Below are positions 1-8,110 of a DNA stretch of 64,000 nt, in pieces (the first letter of the stretch is position 1; every line of letters begins with the position of its first letter). The DNA lies in NCBI GenBank assembly GCA_019448385.1, contig JAGTXO010000007.1:1326453-1390452 (forward strand). Reading direction: 5' to 3'. Source of the DNA: Diacronema lutheri. Taxonomy: Eukaryota; Haptophyta; Pavlovophyceae; Pavlovales; Pavlovaceae. The notes beneath the pieces are model-generated. The model saw only the letters and a list, made by a program, of their open reading frames with translations. It had not been told where the DNA came from and ran no database searches. The position numbers and the translations under genes were made by a program.

Positions 1-125
1 TCGACCCGCGCAACAAGGCGAGCCCGGCCGAGTATCTGCGCCATCTCGAGCGGCGCTTCGAGGCCACCGAGGCGCTCGTCGCCGGCGCGCTCATCTCGAC
101 CGCGCAGCTCGCGCACCGACCCTGA
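1..125 (+). CDS. C-terminal end of an unrecognised protein (5' truncated by window)
   Basis: The first complete codon begins at base 3 and the frame runs to a TGA at 123-125, giving 40 residues with an amphipathic, helix-like composition (EYLRHLERRFEATEAL). The codon bias is strong G/C at third positions, as in the clear genes here. The fragment is too short to assign a family. It could be the last exon of a larger gene to the left. The next gene, on the same strand, starts about 140 bases later. Confidence 0.55.
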   Translation, partial: DPRNKASPAEYLRHLERRFEATEALVAGALISTAQLAHRP

Positions 126-265
126 ACACCGGAGCGTTTGATTGTCGCCAGCCCGAAATGGCACAGGCACTCGGAACCTGCTGGAAAGGGGCAGGTTCCT
201 GGAGATTTCCAGCAGTTCCTTGAGCGCGTGCAGACAAGGGACCGCCCTTCCGTGCGACGCCTCGG

Positions 266-1806
266 ATGGGGGCGCCCCCCTGGCCCCACGTCGCCGCTTG
301 CGTGGCCCACGTCTGCATCGCGCTCGCCATGGCCGCGGACGCCGTCGGCGACCGCGCGCCGGCCGCACCGCCTCGCTTCGTCCTGTACACCCGCGCCTTC
401 CACGACGCGCCCTTCATCCAGTGAGCCCGGCCGCCACCCGACGCTCGCCCCTCCTGCTGCGCCGGGCGGCCGGGTGCACACCACGCGCAGCGCGGCGCGC
501 ACGCGTGCACGCGTCGACGATGCCGCCCGCGTGCGGTCGCGTGGCGCGCGCGCAGGTACTGGGTGGATTGGCACCTCGCGCTCGGCTTCGATCGGGTCGT
601 GCTGCTCGATCTGAGTCCGCTCGGCATGTCCGTCCGGCCAACGGCGCCCGACGGACGCGTGCACGTCCACCGCTTCCCAAACACGAAGAACCGCGCGATC
701 AACCTTCACCAGCGCACCGCGCTCCACCTCGCGCCCGAGTGGGTGATGGTGGCGGTGCGTCGTTGCGCGCGCGCGCGGAGCGCCGCTCGGCCGAGCGCAG
801 GTTGTGCTTGCGCGCGCCGTGCCATGCTCTCAGCGGTCGGCCCGCGACCCACGCGCAGGATACGGATGAGCTGCTGCTGCTCAATGCGCGCACGATTGGC
901 GCGTACGTGGACGGGCTCGAGCGGAGGTGGGGCAAGGTCGACGTCGTCCAGTTCCAGTGGGCGCTGTACGAGCACGTGCGGCCGTTCTGCTCGCAGCTGC
1001 CGCTCGAACGCATGTTGCGCAAGCCGCCGGGCGTGCTCCTCAACCGGCACGTCAAGTCGATGACGCGCGTCTTCCCCGGCCTTGTCCTCGCCCATCCGCA
1101 CTTCCCAACGCTCGATCCGCGCACAACGTACGTGCTGGCCATCGACGGGGTCGCGCGGCGGGTGCGAGGGGCTCAGGTGCGCCACATGGCCGCCGAGGGC
1201 ATCGCGTACGCCACAAGCGCGCTGCTGCACGTGCACACGCGTTCGATCGCCAATCTGCTCGACAAGGCCGTCTTTGGGCTGGCCACGACCAACCGCAAGT
1301 CGGGCTCGCCCGCCGCGCTCGCGCGACTGCTCAGCGGCGCGCGTCGAGGGCACGGCGAGCTGCTCGTGCGCAGGTTCTACAAGGCCGGCGGCACCAAGGC
1401 GCAGCTGCCCGCCGCGCACGTGGGCTCGGCGCTGGTCGAAGCCCAGGCGCTCAACGTGAGCAACGCGTACGCGGGCGAGCGTGTCGGCGCGCTCCTCGCA
1501 GGCGCTCAGCTGCGCGGCGCGCCAATGTGCAGCCAGCCCGTCGAGCGCGCCGAGTTTGCGCGCGCCCTGCTCGTGCTCAACTCGACCTACCGCACCTTCG
1601 AATCGTTCGCGGCAGATCTCGAGGCCGCATTCGTCGAGCGCTTTGCCGGCATGGTCGCCTCGGCGAGCGTCGGCGGTTCGCCGTGGGGCCGTCGCCGCCG
1701 CCGCATGGCCGGCCAGCCCGAGCGGACGGCGCGAACCGGGCCGCACGCGTCGAGCGGAGCGCCGGCGCGCGCGCGCGCGTGGCTGCGCGCGACGAAAGCG
1801 ATGTGA
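266..1806 (+). CDS. DXD-type glycosyltransferase (GT2_4/GT92-like), secretory
   Basis: Three exons, 266-420, 556-754 and 859-1806, give 433 residues. The ATG at 266 was chosen because it opens a hydrophobic leader (VAACVAHVCIALAMA) before the catalytic region. The fold starts with RFVLYTRAFHDAPFIQ-YW, followed by WHLALGFDRVVLLD. This is the usual opening of families that act at a distance from a short nucleotide-sugar pocket. The second splice joins WVMVA to DTDELLLL, restoring a metal-binding D-T-D motif. Both introns begin gtgagc/gtgcgt and end gcag and keep frame. The C-terminal 60 residues are Arg/Ala-rich low complexity. The predicted role is transfer of a sugar in the Golgi/ER lumen; donor and acceptor are unknown. 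Family membership is inferred from motif order, and GT92 versus GT2_4 cannot be separated by eye. Confidence 0.75.
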
Positions 1807-2017
1807 TATCAGCGCGCCGTCCAGTCGCGCGGATCCGCGCGCCGTCCGGTCGCGTCTCCTTGCCGCAGTCGTGCCACGCTACCTTACCGACTGACGAGGC
1901 CCGCCGCTGCGATGTTGAGCCAGTATTATTTTTTTTTTTTTTCCCTTCTCAACGGCGAGTTTCGGCAGCGCGCCCGCAAATCGCGGCGACCAACGGGCGT
2001 CGGCGGTGTGCCGTCCA

Positions 2018-3599
2018 ATGCTCGCCGCCGTGCCGCTCCTGGCCTACGCGCTGGCGCCGCGCCTCGCGTCGCCGCTGTTGCGCGCGGCGCCCGCGCTCGT
2101 GCGCGCGCGGCCCGCCCTCTTCGCCGAGCCGCTCGTTGCGCTCGCCGCGGCGGGCGGCGCGGCCGGCGCGCTGCCCGAGTCGCTCACGGCGTGGGACCCG
2201 ACCGGCGTCGCGCGCTGGGGCTGGTGGCTGCTGATCGCGTGGCTCTTCGCGGCGCAGGCCAAGGTGTGCGACGGCTTTTTCATCCCGGCGATCGAGGCGT
2301 GCTCGCGCCGCTTCTCCATCCCCGAGGATGTGGCGGGCGCGACGCTGATGGCGTTTGGGTGCAACGGCCCCGAGCTCTTCGTCAACGGCTTCGCCATCTT
2401 CGTGACGCATTCGGATGTGGGCGTCGGCACGATCGTCGGCTCCGAGATCTTCAACCTGCTCTGCATCATCGGCGGCGCCACGCTCGTTGCGCCGATCTCG
2501 CCGCTGCCCGTCGAGCGCGCGCCGTTTGCGCGCGACGCCGGGTTCTACGCGCTCGCGGCCGTGCTCCTCGGCGCGGTCGTGCTCGACGGCCGCGTCGAGC
2601 GGGCGGAGGCGCTCGCGCTCGTCGCGATGGCCGGTGTGTACGCGATCGCCGTCTCGCAGACCGCCGGTGCGATGGAGCGCGCGGGCTTTCGCCGGTGCGT
2701 CGCGCCGTCCGCCGGCGACGGCGGCGCCGAGGCCGCCGGCGCGCGCGGCGCGGACGCTGACGGCGGCGAGGCGTGCGTCGTCGTCTGCGGCGTGCCGGTC
2801 TCGGCGGAGGTGGCCGCGCGCACCGCCTTCGTCTGCACGGCCGACGCCGCGCTCGACGGCGCGCCCGCCGACGCCAACGGCGTGCGCGCCGCGCTCGGCG
2901 CCGCGCTGGGCGTGTGCGCGTCCGCGCTCGAGGCGAGCCTCGGCCCATTCGAGGCGGTGCTGCGCGCGACGGTGCCCGACTGCCGCGGCGCGCAGGCGGA
3001 GGAGCGCTGGCTGCCCGCCTTCTTCGCCTCGATGGCGTGGCTCGCCGTCTGCTCGCTCGGCGTGTGCCTGACTGCCGACCAGCTGAGTATCGATTTTGCA
3101 ATCCCGGCTGCGGTGATAGGTCTCACGATCGCCGCCGCGGGCACGTCGTTCGCAAACCTCGTCTCGAGCTTGATCGAGGCGCGGCGCGGCAAAGTGGGCA
3201 TGGCCGTCGCCAACGCGCTCGGCAGCAATGTGCAGGTGCGCACCGCCCCGCGCGCGCTCCGCACAACCGCGCGCGCGGCCCTGACCGCCCTCGCACCGTC
3301 CTCCTCGCTCCCTCCTTTTCCTGCGCGCGCGCGCGGCGGCGGCCTGGTGCGCGCAGAACGTGTTTATCGCGCTCGGCATCCCGTGGGCGGCATATACGCT
3401 GCTCTCGGGCGGCGAGCCGCTGCTGATGAGCGCGGCAGGTGTGGGCGACGGCGTGCGCGTCATGCTCGGCTCGCTTGCCGTCTTCGTCGTCGCGACCGCA
3501 TCCGCCGATTTCACGGTCAGCCGCGCGCTCGCAAAGGGCGCGCTCGTTGCGTACGGCGGCTACCTCGTTTACACCTGCGCTCCTCTGATGCTCGCCTAG
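2018..3599 (+). CDS. K+-dependent Na+/Ca2+ exchanger-like cation antiporter (NCKX/CaCA family)
   Basis: Exons 2018-3235 and 3357-3599 give 486 residues. The two inverted CaCA alpha repeats are clear. Alpha-1, at about residue 108, reads GATLMAFGCNGPELF. Alpha-2, at about residue 368, reads IAAAGTSFANLVSSL followed by AVANALGSNVQ-NVFIALGIPW, and the intron falls inside it. Two hydrophobic clusters flank an Asp/Glu-containing cytosolic loop at about residues 225-330, as in NCKX proteins. An N-terminal hydrophobic stretch could be a signal peptide or first TM. The family exports Ca2+ (with K+ in NCKX) in exchange for Na+ at plasma or internal membranes. The alpha-1 Ser of the usual GSSxPEL is replaced by Cys-Asn (GCNGPEL), so ion selectivity may differ. 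The intron donor is gtgcgc and the acceptor gcgcag. ATG 2018 follows a poly-T/AT-rich leader at 1920-1945. Confidence 0.85.
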
Positions 3600-3617
3600 G
3601 CATGACGGGAAAGAACC

Positions 3618-3642
3618 GGGGGGGGGGGGGGGGGGGGGGGGG
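3618..3642. repeat. 25-base poly-G run
   Basis: An uninterrupted G tract lies in the 83-base gap between the convergent exchanger and prolyl 4-hydroxylase genes. It is one of several G/C homopolymers in the window; its length may be inexact in the assembly. Confidence 0.9.
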
Positions 3643-3682
3643 CTCTTTCCACGACTTGATTCGTCCATCACCGAGCCCCGAG

Positions 3683-5238
3683 TCAGTGGAACGTGTTTCG
3701 GCTCGTCCACTTGCAGCCGTTTGACGAGGGCGTCTTGAAGTCGTACTGGTGCAGCCACAGGTTGGCGCCGTACTTGGTGCCCGAGACGGGCGGCAGCGCC
3801 TCGTGGTGCGTCATCGGCTCGATGCGCTCGAGCTGCGCGTCGAGGACGCTCGGCCAGAGCACCGCCTTGCCGCGCTTGGGCTGCACGGCGATGCCCAGGT
3901 CGGTGAAGCTCGTGCCGCCGCCCTGCTGCACGTCGTTGAGATATATGTAAAAAGTCAAGAGCCGCACGCCTTGCGGCGTCCACGGCGCCGAGTTTTGATC
4001 GTGGTGGCTCCTGCGCGCCGAGGGTGCGCGCGCGAGGGCGAGAGCGCTGAGAGCCGCGCGAGGGGAGACGCCGCGCCATCCGCGCGAAAGGCGAAAGGCG
4101 AAGGGCGAGCGGCGAGCCACGCGGCCCGCAGGCGCACGCGGCGCGCGCGCGCGCCTGTAGAACTGGCCGGGCTCGTAGCGCAGGATTTGAAAGTACTCCA
4201 TGTTGCGCGAGGGCACGCCCGTCACATTCGCGACGCGCTCCGTCACGCGCCGCACCGCCTCGTCGCGCAGGCACTCGCCCGTCGAGCACCAGAACTGGTT
4301 GGACGTGCGGACGGGCGACACCTGGTCGCCGGCGAGAGAGCGTACGAGGGAGTCGTTGGCAACGGCGATGAGGGCGGCCGCCTCGTCCTCGGAGACGAAG
4401 TCGTCGAACTCGACTACCCACGGCTCCCGGTGCAGCACCCGTGGCGAGAAGGCGGCAAAGTCGGCAAGGGCGCGCTCAAACAGAGCGTCGAGGCCGCCCG
4501 GCTCGCGGCGGATCGCGCGGCTCGACTCGACGCGCTCGCACGCGCGGCGCTGCGCCTCGCACGAGCGGCAGCTGACGGGGCAGCTCGACGTCATGTACGC
4601 CGCGTTCTTGCCGCACTCGCCCGCCGCCGCCCAACTCGCGCAGTCGGCGTGCTCGTCCTTGCACTCGGCATCGGCGGCGTCGAGCAGGTTGGCGTGCGAC
4701 GCGACGGCCTCGGGCAGAGGCGGCAGCGGCGGTGCGCGCGCCGTCGACGCGCACGTGCCGCACGAGTGCGCGCACGTGATCATCATGAAGCGGCCTATCG
4801 GCGAGCGCGCGCGCGGCGCGCGGCATGCAGCGTCGGTGGGCGTGGGCGCGGCGTGGCGCGGCGCGGCGCGGCGCGGCGCGCGTGGTGCGGCGCGGCATGC
4901 GGGGTGCGCGCACTGTTCGCAATGCACTCGCCCTTCTGCTTCCAAGCAGCGCAGTGGTCGGAGTGGTCGACGCACGGCGTGTTGTACGCCTTGCTCGCCA
5001 CCATGTCCTCTGTTGCGTTGCCGCCCGACGCGTGCGATGTGAGCGTCGGGTGGCGCGGCGGCGGCGGCATCGATGGCGGCGCGCCACGGAGCGAGAGGTC
5101 GCCGAGGAGGGCGGAGACGAGGGAGTGGAGGCGAGGAAGCGGGACCGCCTGCGAGATGGCGACGGCGACGACGACCGCACCGATGACGCCGCCGGTCGAC
5201 CAGGAGCGGCGCGTCGGCTTCGGGCTGGCCTTGGACAT
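3683..5238 (-). CDS. Prolyl 4-hydroxylase with two ShKT domains, type II membrane protein
   Basis: Exons 5238-4914, 4794-4155 and 4010-3683 give 430 residues. A single N-terminal anchor (residues 16-32, GGVIGAVVVAVAISQAV) is followed by two six-Cys ShKT modules at about 89-125 and 150-185; the first is completed by the first splice (GECIANS-RFMMITC). The C-terminal 2-oxoglutarate/Fe(II) dioxygenase domain has the HxD pair H324/D326 (YRSHHDQN), distal H391 and the 2-oxoglutarate-binding K401 (GTKYGANLW). The H-to-K spacing of ten is the same as in collagen P4H. It should hydroxylate peptidyl proline in the ER/Golgi lumen, for example in cell-wall or scale glycoproteins. Intron 1 is GT-AG. Intron 2 (4011-4154) has no GT donor at the required place and fits a GC-AG intron. 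It is 144 nt and open in frame, so an unspliced form would insert 48 residues exactly before the iron-binding motif. Confidence 0.85.
4011..4154 (-). other. Probable GC-AG intron in the prolyl 4-hydroxylase gene
   Basis: On the coding strand the exon ends TTCTACAG and the intron begins GCGCGC and ends GCGCAG. Joining restores the family motif EPGQFYRSHHDQN. No GT occurs near the junction that gives this product. Confidence 0.65.
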
Positions 5239-5429
5239 ATTGCTTGTGGGCGACCTACGGTAGATCCGACCTGGTAGGTCCGTCCACTCTCCTTCGGCGC
5301 TTCTTTTGGCGCAGGGAAACGGCCAACGGCCAAAGTGCACCCGTCGTCCAATGGCCGCCGAATGGAGGGGAAGGAAAATGCGCGTCGCGCGCACGTCGCG
5401 CGCACGTCGCGGCGTGCGACGCCTCACGC

Positions 5430-7958
5430 CTAGCCCAACCCCCGCTTGTTGTACTTCAGCATCACAGCTCCGCCGATGTCGTCGCTGAGCACACAGGTTT
5501 GCTGACTCGTGAACGGGAACATGCTCTCCATCAGCGAGAACACCCGCTCGCATGAGGCCGAGTTGCACGACAGCGCGAAGACAATGCGCGCAGCACGCGC
5601 CCAGCTCGGCAGAATTCGAACACGAAAGCGCCAAAATTCGAGAACAGCTTTGGTGAAATCATCCACGCTCTTGCGGTCGATGCGCACATCCTTGGCCTCC
5701 GCGAGGTACCTGGGCAGCTCTGCGCACATCGGCTCAAGCAGGTCGTCGGCGCATGCGAGCGGTGAGATTTGGAAGAGCTTCCGCACCCATTCGGCATTGA
5801 TGCGCTTCTCACAGGCAAACGTGGGGTTGAACGCCCGGACGAGATCGAAGAACTCGAGCTCGGGCGCGCAATTCAAGGGCGCCGAGCACTTGCCGGTGAG
5901 CCGGTCCTCGAGGTACTTGAAGCCGCTCGCCAAGCCGGCGACGACGTCCTTGTGCGACTTTGAGTGCGTCACAGCGAGGAGGCGGCGGAGCTCGACCTCC
6001 TCTAGCTCCTCGGTGCACTCGTCCGTGTGCTCGACCTTCCACGCCGGCGCGACCGTGCCCGGGTTGATCGTTGAAGCCACATCCGCAGGCCCCGACACAA
6101 TCTTGGCGTCGCGGAAGCCACCGCGCGTCGGGAAGTTCGTGCGCAGCTTGAGGCCCGGGACGAGGCGGATGGTGGAGCGGAGGACGGCGTCGACGTTCCG
6201 CAGGACGCCGGGCTGCGAGAGCGTGCGGCCGAGCGAGCGCAGCGCGTCGATGCGATCGTACGCGAGCAGTAGCTCGAGTCGGTCGCCGTCGAGCTCGTGA
6301 GTCGTTTGGACCAGAATCCTCATGTCCAGCACGGCGGCGAGCTCGAGCCGTAGCGCGTCTTTGCGCTCCGAGTAAACCTGAAGCATCTCGTGCGCACTCG
6401 CCCTATTGATGCCGTCATCGATGAGCTTGCGGAAAAACTCATCGAGCTTCTCGAAATGCCGCGCGATCTGCATCGCGATCTCCGCCTTGCTCCACCAGTG
6501 CACTGCCGAGAACCGGGCCGGTGGCTCGCCGATCAAGTCCTTCCACAAGACGCGCGCCGCGCTGGGGCTGCAGACGAGGTTGATGAAGGGCAACATGAAG
6601 CTGCTGAGCGTCGGGAGGTCAAAGTGCTCGCCGATGTGGTTGAGCGTGTGCGACACGCACGGGATGTCGACCGAGCAGCTGAACGTGCCGACAAGGTTGC
6701 GCACGGCCACACCGTTGCTCGGTGCCGAGGCGCGCACGACGCCGACCACGCGAGTAATGTCGAGGCACAGCCGCGAGAGAAGGAGCTGCGTGAGCACGCG
6801 AGCAGTGCCCGCGCCGTCGAGGTGCTTTGCCGTCGTGAGAAAGAAGAGCGCGAGTCGAGAGACAATCTGAAAGTCTTTGGAGCAGTAGCGTGCGGTCGCG
6901 TTGACGGCCTCGCCGGGGCGCGTCGTGCCATCAAAAGAGATGCAGATGTGCTCGCCGGAAAGGTCGGCCTTCAGGCGCTCCATCTCCCGCTCCAACACCT
7001 CGGGGATGTACGGGCGCAGGCTCGAGCTCGAGCCGAGACTGACGCCATTGCCCTCGAGGAGCGCGCGGAGGCCGTCGATCTTGGAGATCTCGAGCCCGCT
7101 GCCCATGAACGCTTCCACTGTGCGGAAGCGGACGAGCTGCACGTCAGCCGGCACCGACAAGTCCTCGAAGGTGAAGACTTTGGCCGCGTCGTCCTCCTTG
7201 CCACGCTTGGCCCACTTCTCCAGGTTGGCCTTGTGCTTGTCCGTCTTGAGGTGCTGCGCCACCTGCGAGGCGCCGTTCGCGAGGGGCGTAGCGCAGCACT
7301 CGCAGTGGAGCGCCCCGGCAAGCACGCTGAGCGCGTGACCCGGATTCGACTTGACGCGCTCCAAGGGGTCGATGCGCGTGACCTTGCCCTTGGACGCGCC
7401 CGTGAACGCGCGCGCTTTGCGCGGGCCGGGCGTCGAGGAAGGCTGCTGCTGCGGGTGCACGCGCGCGCGCTCGTGCTCGGCCAGCTTCACGCCGGCGCGC
7501 ACAAAGCCCCGGCCCGTCGAGCCGCCACCGCTGCTGCCGCTGCGCGACGCGCCGCCACCTGCCCCTCCCGCCGGCTCGGGGTCAGGTCGCGCGCGGCTCG
7601 CGCGGTCGCCGGGAAAGAAGCCGCGAATGTCACCCTGTTCCGCCGGGCGCTTCGAGGGAACGATGAGCTGCTCACGGCGCTCGAGCTGGCCCCGCGTGCG
7701 CCACGCCGTGACGCAGGTCGTGTCCTCCTTGTCGACGAGGACCTGCCCGCCTGCCCCGTGGTGGTTGTTGTCGGTCGCGCAGATGGTCCCCTCGGTCGCG
7801 AAGGCATTGTCGTACGCGCGGTCGCCCATGCGGAAGGGGCTGCGGTCGAGGGAGGACGGCGCCTCGCCGTGCTCAGTCGGAACGCTGCCATCCATCACTT
7901 GGCCTCCGTTCGCGAGCGCAGCAGCGAAGAGCTCATCGAAGTCGTCGTCGACGATCAT
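5430..7958 (-). CDS. hAT-superfamily-like transposase, intact reading frame
   Basis: One exon encodes 842 residues without internal stops. An Asp-rich N-terminus and a Gly/Ser/Arg linker precede a BED/U1-like zinc finger at about residue 218 (CECC...HLKTDKH, C-x2-C...H-x4-H). The catalytic part has ISFDGTT near 341, which could carry the first acidic residue, and later VDIPCVSHTLNHIGEHF. The C-terminus carries the hAT dimerisation signature near 799 (NSASCERVFSLME). hAT enzymes cut and paste DNA and leave 8-bp target duplications. I could not find matching terminal inverted repeats or target duplications in the short flanks, so this may be a domesticated or truncated copy rather than an active element. 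Base composition is slightly less GC-rich and codon use less extreme than in the neighbours, in line with later arrival. It lies between two minus-strand host genes. Confidence 0.85.
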   Translation of the reverse strand: MIVDDDFDELFAAALANGGQVMDGSVPTEHGEAPSSLDRSPFRMGDRAYDNAFATEGTICATDNNHHGAGGQVLVDKEDTTCVTAWRTRGQLERREQLIVPSKRPAEQGDIRGFFPGDRASRARPDPEPAGGAGGGASRSGSSGGGSTGRGFVRAGVKLAEHERARVHPQQQPSSTPGPRKARAFTGASKGKVTRIDPLERVKSNPGHALSVLAGALHCECCATPLANGASQVAQHLKTDKHKANLEKWAKRGKEDDAAKVFTFEDLSVPADVQLVRFRTVEAFMGSGLEISKIDGLRALLEGNGVSLGSSSSLRPYIPEVLEREMERLKADLSGEHICISFDGTTRPGEAVNATARYCSKDFQIVSRLALFFLTTAKHLDGAGTARVLTQLLLSRLCLDITRVVGVVRASAPSNGVAVRNLVGTFSCSVDIPCVSHTLNHIGEHFDLPTLSSFMLPFINLVCSPSAARVLWKDLIGEPPARFSAVHWWSKAEIAMQIARHFEKLDEFFRKLIDDGINRASAHEMLQVYSERKDALRLELAAVLDMRILVQTTHELDGDRLELLLAYDRIDALRSLGRTLSQPGVLRNVDAVLRSTIRLVPGLKLRTNFPTRGGFRDAKIVSGPADVASTINPGTVAPAWKVEHTDECTEELEEVELRRLLAVTHSKSHKDVVAGLASGFKYLEDRLTGKCSAPLNCAPELEFFDLVRAFNPTFACEKRINAEWVRKLFQISPLACADDLLEPMCAELPRYLAEAKDVRIDRKSVDDFTKAVLEFWRFRVRILPSWARAARIVFALSCNSASCERVFSLMESMFPFTSQQTCVLSDDIGGAVMLKYNKRGLG

Positions 7959-8110
7959 CGAGTCGTTCTTTGCGCGCGAACGCCGAACTGAGTGAACGCG
8001 GCTTCACACACTCGCCTTTCAGTCGGGGCGACCGGCGACGAGCCGACGACCCTGCGCACGCCGGCAGCGGGCACGGCAGTGACGGCAAGGATTCGCGTAT
8101 CTAAGGCAAC

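Noticed and set aside
5312-8054. CAGGG at 5312 and CCCTG at 8050-8054 as possible hAT terminal inverted repeats
   Set aside because: Only five bases match, the next bases diverge, and the flanking 8-mers (ttttggcg and cgcacgcc) are not duplicates.
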